A DNA stretch of 64,000 nucleotides, from positions 1-64,000 of the forward strand of contig NZ_JASDDG010000013.1 of NCBI RefSeq assembly GCF_030407495.1, written 5' to 3'. The stretch is from Arthrobacter sp. APC 3897 (GTDB lineage Bacteria > Actinomycetota > Actinomycetes > Actinomycetales > Micrococcaceae). A program made the position numbers and the translations under genes. The notes below the pieces were generated by a model, which made no database searches, had not been told where the DNA came from, and was given only the letters and a program-made list of their open reading frames with translations. Shown here piece by piece: positions 15,956 through 24,179 of the stretch (positions within the stretch are counted from its first letter, which is position 1; every line of letters begins with the position of its first letter).

Positions 15956-17167
15956 ATGACTGAAGCGTTTCTCGTGGGCGGAGTGCGGACCCCGGTAGGC
16001 AGATACGGCGGTGCGCTCTCCGGCGTCCGGCCCGATGACCTGGCGGCACTGACGCTGCAGGAACTGGTGGCGCGCGAGGGCCTGGATCCCGCCGTCGTGG
16101 ACGAAGTCATCCTGGGCAACGCCAACGGTGCCGGCGAAGAGAACCGCAACGTAGCGCGCCTCGCCGCTCTGCTTGCGGGGTTCCCCAGCGACGTTCCCGG
16201 CATTACCGTGAACCGCCTCTGCGCCTCCGGCCTGTCCGCCATCATTATGGCCTCGCACATGATCAAAGCCGGGGCGGCGGACATTGTGATTGCGGGCGGC
16301 ACCGAGTCCATGAGCCGCGCTCCCTGGGTCACCGAAAAGCCTGCCAAGGCCTTCGCCAAACCCGGGGAGACCTTCGATACCTCCATCGGCTGGCGCTTCG
16401 TGAACGAACGTTTCGCCTCGGGAGATCTTTCCCGCGACGGCAAGATGACGTACTCCATGCCGGAAACCGCGGAGGAACTCGCCGCCGTGGACGGCATCTC
16501 CCGTGCGGACGCGGACGCTTTTGCCGTCCGGTCCCACGAGAATGCGCTGGCAGCCATCGCCGCCGGGCGTTTCAAGGATGAGATTGTTCCCGTTACGGTC
16601 AAGGACCGGAAGGGCGACACCGTGGTGGACACCGACGAGGGGCCCCGCGAGGGCACCACCGCCGAGGTGCTGGCCAAGCTGCGTCCCGTGGTCCGGTCCG
16701 GCGGCATCGTCACCGCCGGAAACTCCAGCACGCTGAACGACGGGGCCTCCGCCATCATCGTGGCGTCCGAGCGGGCCATCCGTGAATACGGACTCACCGC
16801 GCGGGCACGCATTGTGGACGGGGCCTCCGCCGGAGTGCCGCCGGAAATCATGGGCATCGGCCCTGTCCCGGCCACGCAGAAGGTCCTCGCCCGCAGCGGC
16901 GTGAAACTTGCCGACGTCGGCGCCTTTGAACTGAACGAAGCCTTCGCCACCCAGTCCCTGGCCTGCATCCGCCGGCTCGGCGTGAACGAAGACATCGTGA
17001 ACAACGACGGCGGCGCCATCGCCCTGGGGCATCCCCTGGGGTCCTCCGGCTCCCGGATCGCCATTACGCTGCTGAACCGGATGGAACGCGAGGGAGCCGC
17101 CCGCGGCATCGCCACCATGTGCGTGGGCGTGGGACAGGGTACCGCCATGCTCATTGAGGCCGTCTAA
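15956..17167 (+). CDS. Acetyl-CoA C-acyltransferase (thiolase), PaaJ/PcaF-like
   Basis: Thiolase of 403 residues. The nucleophilic cysteine lies in NRLCASGLSA (about residue 88), the catalytic histidine in GHPLGSSG, and the second cysteine in CVGVGQG near the C-terminus. In this context it most likely cleaves 3-oxoadipyl-CoA to succinyl-CoA and acetyl-CoA, the last step of phenylacetate degradation (PaaJ role). The sequence alone does not separate it from general beta-oxidation thiolases. ATG at 15956 is chosen because GGGAG lies 5 nt upstream; a possible ATG 12 nt earlier lacks spacing. It is the first gene of a three-gene unit headed by a PaaR-type box. Confidence 0.9.
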   Translation: MTEAFLVGGVRTPVGRYGGALSGVRPDDLAALTLQELVAREGLDPAVVDEVILGNANGAGEENRNVARLAALLAGFPSDVPGITVNRLCASGLSAIIMASHMIKAGAADIVIAGGTESMSRAPWVTEKPAKAFAKPGETFDTSIGWRFVNERFASGDLSRDGKMTYSMPETAEELAAVDGISRADADAFAVRSHENALAAIAAGRFKDEIVPVTVKDRKGDTVVDTDEGPREGTTAEVLAKLRPVVRSGGIVTAGNSSTLNDGASAIIVASERAIREYGLTARARIVDGASAGVPPEIMGIGPVPATQKVLARSGVKLADVGAFELNEAFATQSLACIRRLGVNEDIVNNDGGAIALGHPLGSSGSRIAITLLNRMEREGAARGIATMCVGVGQGTAMLIEAV

Positions 17168-17923
17168 ATGGGCGCCGATTACAGCTCCTTCACCACCCTG
17201 CAGGTCACCGAGGGGAACGGACGGGTCGCCGCTGTCCTGAACCGGCCCGAGGTCCGCAACGCCATCGATGCAGCCATGGTTGAAGAGCTGCACGCGCTGT
17301 GCGCCGACCTGGAAGAGAACCCCCGGATCCTCATCCTCGCCGGAAGCGGCGGGATTTTCGCCTCCGGTGCGGACATTGCCCAGCTGCGTGAACGCCGCCG
17401 AGACGACGCCCTGCGCGGCATCAACTCCACAGTCTTTGCCCGGATCGCCAAACTGCCCATGCCCGTCATCGCAGCACTGGACGGTTACGCCCTGGGCGGG
17501 GGAGCGGAGCTGGCCTTCGCGGCGGACTTCCGGATTGGCACCGGTCGCCTGAAAATCGGGAACCCGGAGACCTCGCTGGGCATTCTTGCTGCCGCGGGTG
17601 CCGCCTGGCGCCTGAAAGAACTCGTGGGTGAACCGCTCGCCAAGGAAATCCTGCTGGCCGGACGCGTGCTGACGGGACAGGAAGCGCTGGAGTGCCGCCT
17701 GGTCACGGAACTCACCGAACCCGGGCAGCTCCTGGACGCCGCACATGCCCTGGCCGACCGCATTGCCCGCCAGGACCCGCTTGCCGTCAGGCTCACCAAA
17801 ACGGTGTTTGCCGCCCCGGCTGACGCCCACCCCGCCATTGACAATTTGGCGCAGGGGATTCTGTTTGAGTCACAGGCCAAGTTTGACCGTATGTCAGCGT
17901 TCCTTGAGAGGAAGAAAAAGTAA
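17168..17923 (+). CDS. Enoyl-CoA hydratase/isomerase, PaaF-like
   Basis: Crotonase-family protein of 251 residues. The oxyanion-hole segments are GIFASGADIAQLRE (about residues 60-73) and ALDGYALGGGAELAFAADF (about 102-120, glycine pair intact); the glutamate-containing NPETSLGILAAAG matches the active-site loop of hydratases. Likely role is hydration of 2,3-dehydroadipyl-CoA in phenylacetate degradation (PaaF), inferred from its place between thiolase and 3-hydroxyacyl-CoA dehydrogenase. It begins on the base after the thiolase stop and overlaps the next gene by one base. Confidence 0.88.
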   Translation: MGADYSSFTTLQVTEGNGRVAAVLNRPEVRNAIDAAMVEELHALCADLEENPRILILAGSGGIFASGADIAQLRERRRDDALRGINSTVFARIAKLPMPVIAALDGYALGGGAELAFAADFRIGTGRLKIGNPETSLGILAAAGAAWRLKELVGEPLAKEILLAGRVLTGQEALECRLVTELTEPGQLLDAAHALADRIARQDPLAVRLTKTVFAAPADAHPAIDNLAQGILFESQAKFDRMSAFLERKKK

Positions 17924-18771
17924 TGGCAGTTCCCTCCATGGTTGGAGTGCTGGGCGGCGGCCGGATGGGTGCGGGCATTGCCCACGCCTTCTGCACGGCC
18001 GGAGCAACCGTAGTGGTGGTGGAGCGCGACGACGACGCCGCCTCAGCCGCTTATGACCGCGTTGCCGCCGCGCTGGCCAAGAGTGTCGATCGCGGCACCG
18101 TTACCGAGAGCCTGGCGGACCTGACCGGGCGCCTGTCCGTCTCCACCGACTATGCGGCGTTCTCCGCGGCCGGGCTGGTGGTGGAAGCGGTGCCGGAGGA
18201 TTTCGGGCTGAAAGCGGCAGCCCTGGTGGCCGTCGAAGAGCAGCTGGGATCCGAAGCCTGGCTGGCGTCGAACACGTCCTCACTGTCCGTTTCCGGTCTG
18301 GCGGAAAAGCTGGAGCGTCCGGAGCGGTTCTGCGGCCTGCATTTCTTCAACCCGGTTCCCGCCTCCACACTGATTGAAGTGGTGCTGGGGAAGCAAACCT
18401 CCGAAGAGCTGGCCGAAGCTGCTGCGGCCTGGGCACGGGACCTCGGCAAGACGCCCGTCGTCGTGAATGATGCCCCGGGCTTTGCCAGTTCCCGGCTGGG
18501 AGTGGCCATCGCGCTGGAAGCCATGCGCATGGTGGAGGAGGGCGTGGCCACGGCTGAAGACATCGATGCCGCCATGGTCCTGGGTTACAAGCACCCCACG
18601 GGTCCGCTGCGGACCACCGATATTGTGGGACTGGACGTGCGGCTGGGTATTGCGGAGTATCTTGCCCAGACCCTCGGCCCGCGGTTTGCTCCGCCGCAGA
18701 TCCTCCGCGACAAGGTGGCCCGCGGCGAGCTCGGCCGGAAATCCGGCAAGGGTTTCTTCGACTGGTCCTAG
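17923..18771 (+). CDS. 3-hydroxyacyl-CoA dehydrogenase, PaaH-like
   Basis: NAD-dependent dehydrogenase of 282 residues. The Rossmann signature GVLGGGRMGAGIA is at residues 8-20, the catalytic HFFNPVP stretch at about 142-148, and the family motif VVVNDAPGFASSRL at about 180-193. It should oxidise 3-hydroxyadipyl-CoA to the 3-oxo form, completing with its two upstream neighbours the beta-oxidation-like lower phenylacetate pathway. It could equally act on short straight-chain 3-hydroxyacyl-CoAs. Start ATG overlaps the hydratase stop codon. Confidence 0.88.
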   Translation: MAVPSMVGVLGGGRMGAGIAHAFCTAGATVVVVERDDDAASAAYDRVAAALAKSVDRGTVTESLADLTGRLSVSTDYAAFSAAGLVVEAVPEDFGLKAAALVAVEEQLGSEAWLASNTSSLSVSGLAEKLERPERFCGLHFFNPVPASTLIEVVLGKQTSEELAEAAAAWARDLGKTPVVVNDAPGFASSRLGVAIALEAMRMVEEGVATAEDIDAAMVLGYKHPTGPLRTTDIVGLDVRLGIAEYLAQTLGPRFAPPQILRDKVARGELGRKSGKGFFDWS

Positions 18772-18779
18772 AAGGGCGC

Positions 18780-19508
18780 ATGATGGGCAACCGGGATGTG
18801 GACTGGGAAGGCGCGGCGAATGCCCGTGACCTCGGCGGCATCCCCGTTGCCGGCGGCGTGGTGGCACCAGGCCGGATCTTCCGGATGGGCCGCTCGGAAT
18901 GGCTGACGGAGAACGGCTGGCGGCAGGCGTACGACGACGGCGTCCGCACCGTCGTCGACCTGCGCAACGATGTGGAGCAGGGCCGCCGGGACACGGATCC
19001 GGAGGTGAGCCCCGGCGCCGCCCGGGATATGACGTTCCTGACCCGGCCCACCCAGGACGCCAAGGATCCCGAGTTCACGGCGCTGACCGGACCCTACATG
19101 GACTCCCCGCGGTATTACCGGGAAAACCTGCGCCGATGGCCGGAAAAGATCGCCGCCGTCGTTTCATCCATTGCGGACGCCGGTGACGGAGCAGTGGTGG
19201 TTCACTGCTCCGCCGGCCGGGACCGCACCGGACTCATTGTCATGCTGCTGCTCCGGCTGGCCGGCGCATCACCGGAAGCCATTGCCGACGATTATGAGCA
19301 GGCCGTCCGCGGTATTAACGCCTTCCATGCCACCCAGGCGCAGCCGAGGGAGAAGCCGCTGACCGCGGAGCAGGAGGACGCAAGGGCGGAGGACGGACGG
19401 CGGGAGCTGCTCCGCGCGTTGGAGGGGCTGGACGCGGAGCAGTACCTGCGCAGTGCCGGGGTCAGCCCTGCTGCGATTCAGCGGGTTCGGCGCCGGATGC
19501 TGAGCTGA
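18780..19508 (+). CDS. Tyrosine/dual-specificity protein phosphatase (MptpB-like)
   Basis: A 242-residue protein of the Y_phosphatase3 family. The P-loop HCSAGRDRTG holds the nucleophilic C143 and R149. The N-terminal NARDLGGIPVAGG and RMGRSEWLT segments are typical of the group that includes mycobacterial PtpB. Substrates may be phosphotyrosine, phosphoserine or phosphoinositides and are not predictable. It starts 8 nt after the 3-hydroxyacyl-CoA dehydrogenase gene and may ride on the same transcript, but has no obvious role in phenylacetate breakdown. Either ATG at 18780 or 18783 could be used. Confidence 0.85.
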   Translation: MMGNRDVDWEGAANARDLGGIPVAGGVVAPGRIFRMGRSEWLTENGWRQAYDDGVRTVVDLRNDVEQGRRDTDPEVSPGAARDMTFLTRPTQDAKDPEFTALTGPYMDSPRYYRENLRRWPEKIAAVVSSIADAGDGAVVVHCSAGRDRTGLIVMLLLRLAGASPEAIADDYEQAVRGINAFHATQAQPREKPLTAEQEDARAEDGRRELLRALEGLDAEQYLRSAGVSPAAIQRVRRRMLS

Positions 19509-19848
19509 ACCCGCTACATGGCCTGAGTCCTTCCGCCGTCGCTAAGTAGAAAAAAGAGCGCCGGGCCGGGCCGTCGAAACCGCCGGGGACCAGGAGCGAA
19601 GAGTACCGGGCGCACCATTGGGCTGATCCGCCGGAACCGGCGAGAGCCAGGGCAAGCGCCGGCAGGTCATGGAACCACATCAGTTGCTGCCTGCCGTCCA
19701 CCACCAGCTGGACGATGCCCAGGTCCAGGTCCACGTAGGCCTGGGCGTCCACCCAGTCGTCGAAGCCCACAAGCTGCTTGGCATGGATTTGGTGAATGCG
19801 GTGGCCGGGCCGGAAGCTGACGCACCGGGTGTCACTGGAAGAGCTCAC
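19462..19848 (-). CDS. Hypothetical protein
   Basis: A 128-residue protein of no recognised family. It starts at GTG 19848 (VSSSSDTRC), which has AGAGGA seven bases upstream. The middle part has alternating hydrophobic and polar residues (YVDLDLGIVQLVVDGRQQL and MWFHDLPALALAL), suggesting a small folded beta/alpha domain rather than a chance frame. The C-terminus overlaps the phosphatase gene on the other strand by 47 bp. Nothing in the neighbourhood points to a function. Confidence 0.5.
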   Translation of the reverse strand: MSSSSDTRCVSFRPGHRIHQIHAKQLVGFDDWVDAQAYVDLDLGIVQLVVDGRQQLMWFHDLPALALALAGSGGSAQWCARYSSLLVPGGFDGPARRSFFYLATAEGLRPCSGFSSASGAEPAESQQG

Positions 19849-20060
19849 AGTGTTTTCCTCTACAGGTTGTCCTTGCCTGCGCCGGTCGGCGTCAGGCCGC
19901 TTCGTCATCCGAACCACCCGCCGAACATGGGGTTGGTGTGAGGCCAGTCGGAGCTTTTACGGACCCGGATTTCTCCGGGTGCGTTGGCCGCCTCTCGTGA
20001 AGCTGACACCACCATAGCGCATGCCGGTGACAGCCGGGAACTGCCGCCGGACGGGAGGCA

Positions 20061-21086
20061 TCAGCGCCAGCCGGCCGCCGGTGCAACATGCTTCACGATG
20101 TTTTCCAGCAGCTGCACGTTGTAATCCACGCCAAGCTGGTTGGGTACGGTGACGAGCACCGTGTCCGCAGCCTGAACCGCGGCGTCGGCGGCAAGCTGGG
20201 CGGCAATGACATCCGGTTCGCCGATATAGCTCTTCCCGAACCGGGCCAGGCCGCCGTCGAGCCGTCCCACCTGGTCGCGTCCCTCGGCCTGGGCTCGCAG
20301 CCCGAAGTACCGGCGGTCAGTGTCTGTCACCAGCGGAATGACGCTGCGGCTGACGGAGACGCGCGGAGTTCCCCCGTGCCCGGCATCAGTCCAGGCCTTG
20401 CGGAACACCGCAATCTGCTCTGCCTGGAGTTCGTCGAAGGGAACGCCGGTGTCCTCTGTCAACAGGGTGGAGCTCATCAGGTTCATGCCCTGCTCTCCGG
20501 TCCACTTGGCCGTAGCCCGGGTCCCGGAACCCCACCAGATCCGGTCTGAGAGTCCGGGGGACTGCGGATCGACAGCCAGCGGGTCGGAACTGCCGGTCAT
20601 CACGGGATCCGCGTTCGCCAGGCCTGCACCGGCAATCGCTGCCCGGAACACCAGCGTGTGCTTGCGGGCCTCATCAGCGTCGGTGCTGTCCCCGGTGGGA
20701 ACATAACCAAAGGCCTCGTAGCCGCGCAGTGCGGGCTCGGGTGAACCGCGGCTCAGGCCGAGCTGAAGCCTGCCGCCGCTGATCAGGTCCGTGGCCGCTG
20801 CTTCCTCGGCCATGTACAGGGGATTTTCATAGCGCATGTCGATCACTGCCGTTCCCAGTTCCAGCCTGCTGGTCCGGGCGGCCATGGCGGACAGCAGGGG
20901 GAAGGGAGCAGCGAACTGCGGGGCAAAATGGTGGACCCGAAGGTAGGCTCCGTCAACGCCCGCTTCCTCTGCCGCCACTGCCGTTTCGACGGTCTGCAGG
21001 AGGGCATCACGGGCTGTGCGCACAAAGGAGCCCGGCACATCGCGGTAGTGTCCAAAGGAAAGGAAGCCGATCTTCTTCATGTTCAT
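20061..21086 (-). CDS. LLM class flavin-dependent oxidoreductase
   Basis: Bacterial luciferase-like TIM-barrel monooxygenase, 341 residues. Typical features are the N-terminal KKIGFLSFGHYR strand, the EEAGVDGAYLRVHHFAP helix-strand segment with the conserved histidine pair, and RLQLGLSRGSPEPALRGYEAFG, the FMN phosphate-binding region (the run is described, not a single motif). It would use reduced FMN (or F420 in some relatives) to oxidise an unknown substrate. It is divergent from the RBBP9-type hydrolase gene; the N-termini of the two open frames nearly touch, so the promoters must overlap. No clear ribosome-binding site precedes either in-frame ATG (21086 or 21080). Confidence 0.88.
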   Translation of the reverse strand: MNMKKIGFLSFGHYRDVPGSFVRTARDALLQTVETAVAAEEAGVDGAYLRVHHFAPQFAAPFPLLSAMAARTSRLELGTAVIDMRYENPLYMAEEAAATDLISGGRLQLGLSRGSPEPALRGYEAFGYVPTGDSTDADEARKHTLVFRAAIAGAGLANADPVMTGSSDPLAVDPQSPGLSDRIWWGSGTRATAKWTGEQGMNLMSSTLLTEDTGVPFDELQAEQIAVFRKAWTDAGHGGTPRVSVSRSVIPLVTDTDRRYFGLRAQAEGRDQVGRLDGGLARFGKSYIGEPDVIAAQLAADAAVQAADTVLVTVPNQLGVDYNVQLLENIVKHVAPAAGWR

Positions 21087-21159
21087 TCACAGCATCGGTT
21101 TCCGAGCAGATATTCCCGGCTGCCGGCACTCCGGCACCACTGGAAGAGAGGCGAACAGC

Positions 21160-21711
21160 ATGCACCTGACCATGGTCCCCGGGATCGGCGGTTCCAATGA
21201 TGAGCACTGGCAGAGCCGGTGGCAGGACGGCACCGCTGGCGTGTCCCGGATTTCGCCGTCGTCGTGGGATGACCCGAACCTGGAGAACTGGATGGACGCG
21301 CTGGACGCCGCCGCCGGCTCACGGGGCGGTGACACCATCCTCGTGGCCCACAGCCTGGGGTGCCTGGCCTCCGCCGAGTGGCTGCTGCGTAACCCGGGAG
21401 GCGCCCGGGGCGTGCTGCTGGTGGCGCCGCCGGATCCGGCCGAGCCCGCCTTCCCTGATACCGCCGGATCATTCCGGGACCCGCGGCTGCAGCCGCTCCC
21501 GGTGCCCGGCCTGCTGATTGCCAGCGAAAACGATCCCTACTGCACCCTGCCGGGGGCACGGCTGCTGGCAAAGGCCTGGGGTGTCCCCGTGATCGACGCC
21601 GGACCGCTCACCCACATCAACGACGAAAGCGGGATCGGGAACTGGCAGCAGGGCCGGGATCTGCTGACCGCCTTTGCGGCGGGACTGGGTGTTTCCATTC
21701 CCCTCGGTTGA
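21160..21711 (+). CDS. RBBP9/YdeN family alpha/beta hydrolase
   Basis: Small serine hydrolase of 183 residues. The nucleophile elbow is VAHSLGCLAS (S65), with the acid in SENDPYC and the histidine in GPLTHINDESG near the C-terminus. The opening VPGIGGSNDEHWQSRW motif is diagnostic of the RBBP9/YdeN family, whose bacterial substrates are unknown. The start at 21160 has GAGAGG about 8 nt upstream. The next gene, ligC, starts 21 nt downstream. Confidence 0.85.
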   Translation: MHLTMVPGIGGSNDEHWQSRWQDGTAGVSRISPSSWDDPNLENWMDALDAAAGSRGGDTILVAHSLGCLASAEWLLRNPGGARGVLLVAPPDPAEPAFPDTAGSFRDPRLQPLPVPGLLIASENDPYCTLPGARLLAKAWGVPVIDAGPLTHINDESGIGNWQQGRDLLTAFAAGLGVSIPLG

Positions 21712-21732
21712 AAGTCAGGTAAGAATGGCCCC

Positions 21733-22812
21733 ATGAAACTTCCGGTAATGCCGCCCGTGGCCCCGATGCTGGCCAAAGCCGTGACTGCGCTGCCCGAGGG
21801 GGAATACTCCTATGAGCCCAAATGGGACGGGTTCCGCTCGATCATTTTCCGCGACGGGGATGAACTGGAGATCGGCAGCCGGAATGAAAAGCCGATGACC
21901 AGGTACTTCCCGGAACTGGTGGAGGCCCTCAAGGCAAACCTGCCGGAGCGCTGTGTGGTGGACGGCGAGATCATCCTGATCAGCGATTCCGGGAAGCGGC
22001 TGGAGTTTGAAGTCCTGCAGCAGCGCATCCATCCGGCGGCCAGCCGGGTAAAACTCCTGGCCGAACAAACACCGGCGGCTTTTGTGGCCTTTGACCTGCT
22101 GGCGCTGGATGACACCGGTTTCCTGGACCGGCCGTACGCGGAGCGCCGAAGCGCACTTGAAACCGCGCTTGCCGACGCCGCCGCACCCGTTTACCTGACC
22201 GCCCGCACCACCGAACCAGGCACCGCGCAGCGCTGGTTCAGTGAATTCGAGGGGGCCGGGCTGGACGGCATCGTGGCCAAGCCACTGGCGGACTCCTACC
22301 AGCAGGGCAAACGCACCATGGCCAAGTACAAGCACGAGCGGACCGCGGACTGCGTGCTGGCCGGCTACCGGGTGCACAAATCCGGTCCCGATGCGGTGGG
22401 CTCGCTTCTGCTGGGTCTTTACAACGACGACGGCGAGCTCACCAACGTGGGCGTGGCCGGAGCGTTCAGCATGGCACGGCGGCGTGAACTGTTCGCTGAA
22501 CTGCAGCCGCTGGTGTCGGATTCGGCGGACCACCCGTGGACGGCGGACAAACAGGACACCGGGACGCGCACACCCCGCAATTCGGAGGGGAGCCGCTGGA
22601 GCGGCGGCAGGGACCTGTCCTTTGTGCCGCTGCGGCCTGAGCGGGTGGTGGAGGTCAAATACGACCACATGGAGGGGGAACGGTTCCGGCACACCGCGCA
22701 GTTCCTGCGCTGGCGGCCGGACCGCTCCCCGGACTCATGCACCTACAGCCAGTTGGAGGAGCCGGTGAAGTTTGATCTGGCGGAAGTCCTGTCGGCACCG
22801 GCCGGAGGCTAG
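21733..22812 (+). CDS. ligC: ATP-dependent DNA ligase LigC
   Basis: A 359-residue ATP-dependent DNA ligase. The nucleotidyl-transferase motif I is YEPKWDGFRS with K30 as the adenylated lysine; motif III is VVDGEIILI, motif IV LDGIVAKPL and motif V MAKYKHERTADCVL. The C-terminal OB-fold follows. Single-domain-plus-OB ligases of this size correspond to mycobacterial LigC, a non-essential enzyme thought to act in repair. No Ku or LigD partner is encoded nearby. A TAAGAAT sequence 6 nt before the ATG might make this another leaderless transcript. The gene is convergent with the GDSL hydrolase gene, 2 nt away. Confidence 0.92.
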   Translation: MKLPVMPPVAPMLAKAVTALPEGEYSYEPKWDGFRSIIFRDGDELEIGSRNEKPMTRYFPELVEALKANLPERCVVDGEIILISDSGKRLEFEVLQQRIHPAASRVKLLAEQTPAAFVAFDLLALDDTGFLDRPYAERRSALETALADAAAPVYLTARTTEPGTAQRWFSEFEGAGLDGIVAKPLADSYQQGKRTMAKYKHERTADCVLAGYRVHKSGPDAVGSLLLGLYNDDGELTNVGVAGAFSMARRRELFAELQPLVSDSADHPWTADKQDTGTRTPRNSEGSRWSGGRDLSFVPLRPERVVEVKYDHMEGERFRHTAQFLRWRPDRSPDSCTYSQLEEPVKFDLAEVLSAPAGG

Positions 22813-22814
22813 TT

Positions 22815-23903
22815 TCAGCTCCGCCCGCGGCAGTGCCCCTTGCCTCCCTGGCCCAGCCGTTCCACGTCCACCGCTGCGGTTATGGCCGCAAAGTAGCCTT
22901 CGCTGTACCCGGTGGCGGTGGGATGCAGGGCGTAGGGATCGGTGACGTTCAGAATCCAGGGATCCGCTGAGCCGATGCCGTGGCCGGCAAAGGCGTCGGT
23001 GACGTCCACGAAGGTGCCGTCGCCCACCTGCCCGGCGACGACGTCGTTGAGCGCGTCGGTTCCGGCGTTGAACAGGTTCTGCGCCTCTGTGCTGAGAATC
23101 CCGGGTGTTCCCGCTTCGAACAGGTACGGGTAGCCGGCCACCACGAGTTCGGCACGCGGCGCGGTTTCGCGGATCTGCGCAAAGCTGGCCTGCAGCTGGG
23201 GAACAACGGTGTTCTCCGCATAAGCCTGTGCTGCAGCCAGCGCGGGGGCGCAGGTCTCCGGCAGCGCAGTTCCGGCGCAGGCTGCCACGACGGAGCCGAA
23301 CTGGATGTCGTTGCCGCTGATGGTGACGGTGACCAGATCGGTGTCCCGGTTTAACAGGTTTGCGGACACGGCGGTGGAGATCTGTTCCGGGAGGTCCACC
23401 GGACCCGCAGGCGGTGCCGGGGCGGTGGTCAGGGCCGTGGCTCCGGCGCAGGACTGGTCGCTGTCCAGCTCCACGCGCGGCAGGGCATCCAGCAGTGCCG
23501 GATAGCCTTGGGCCGTGCGGCCGCAGGCGTCCAGCAGCGGTCCGCCGCCGTAACCCGAGGCATACGAATCTCCGAAGGCTACGTAGTCAACAGTCTTATC
23601 CCGGCCGTGACCGCCGCCGTGACCCTTCCCGTGTCCTTTTCCGTATCCGCCCCGGTGGACGCCGCTTTTCCCGGGGCCGGCCCGGTGGCTGCCGTCTGCG
23701 CGGGCATCGGAGCCGGAGCCTGACACTGTTTCCGCAGCGGACGCGGGTGCGGCGGTCACCGCGCCGGCGAGGGCGCCGGTCAGTCCCAGCAGCAGGGCGC
23801 CGATCAGGCCGGTGCGCCGCAGCCGGACGGCCGGCCCGGATTTCCCGGAGCCGGCGGGGGAGGAGGGAACTGAAGATGGTGCCGGAGTTCGGAACTCGTG
23901 CAT
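22815..23903 (-). CDS. Secreted SGNH/GDSL hydrolase
   Basis: A 362-residue exported lipase/esterase-like protein. A long signal peptide (basic RLRRTG, hydrophobic to about residue 50, cleavage near ASA-AE at 57) is followed by a Gly/His/Lys-rich spacer (GYGKGHGKGHGGGHGRDK). The SGNH domain has block I VAFGDSYASGYGG with the catalytic serine, block III TISGNDIQFG with the oxyanion asparagine, and the C-terminal DPYALHPTATGYSEG with the histidine. Cysteines in the domain suggest disulfides, as in Streptomyces esterases. The start at 23903 is supported by AAGGAG four bases upstream. The His-rich spacer might bind metal ions or wall polymers. Confidence 0.88.
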   Translation of the reverse strand: MHEFRTPAPSSVPSSPAGSGKSGPAVRLRRTGLIGALLLGLTGALAGAVTAAPASAAETVSGSGSDARADGSHRAGPGKSGVHRGGYGKGHGKGHGGGHGRDKTVDYVAFGDSYASGYGGGPLLDACGRTAQGYPALLDALPRVELDSDQSCAGATALTTAPAPPAGPVDLPEQISTAVSANLLNRDTDLVTVTISGNDIQFGSVVAACAGTALPETCAPALAAAQAYAENTVVPQLQASFAQIRETAPRAELVVAGYPYLFEAGTPGILSTEAQNLFNAGTDALNDVVAGQVGDGTFVDVTDAFAGHGIGSADPWILNVTDPYALHPTATGYSEGYFAAITAAVDVERLGQGGKGHCRGRS

Positions 23904-24047
23904 GGTGCTCCTTCGGAGGATGCGGATATGCGCTCCAACGTAGTCCTGCGCATTCTCCGCACAATACCGTGGGCAGCTGCTGCGGACGCAAGACGGGTAG
24001 ATTTCCGGCAGTCCGACCTGCAGGGTGTGCTGCGCCACATCCTGCTG

Positions 24048-24081
24048 TAGGCTAAATCCTATTACTGAACGTCCGGTCAGT
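24048..24081 (+). promoter_or_regulatory. paaZ promoter region with PaaR-type box
   Basis: TAGGCT (24048-24053) is a likely -10. It is followed at 24064-24081 by ACTGAACGTCCGGTCAGT, which matches 13 of 14 defined positions of ACTNACCGNNCGGTNAGT and is itself nearly a perfect palindrome. This is the best of the five boxes in the window. Confidence 0.65.
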
Positions 24082-24179
24082 TATCCGGTGGTGGGGTCTG
24101 TCGACCGACCGCCGGACCCGGCACGGACAGGACCGGACCGCCGGTCCCGATCATCTTTTCTCGAAAGGGCCAGTCAACG

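Noticed and set aside
24131-24148. GGACCG-rich near-palindrome just before paaZ, considered as a second PaaR box
   Set aside because: It has ACCG and CGGT with a single base between them instead of two, and no flanking ACT/AGT; the much better box at 24064-24081 already explains control.
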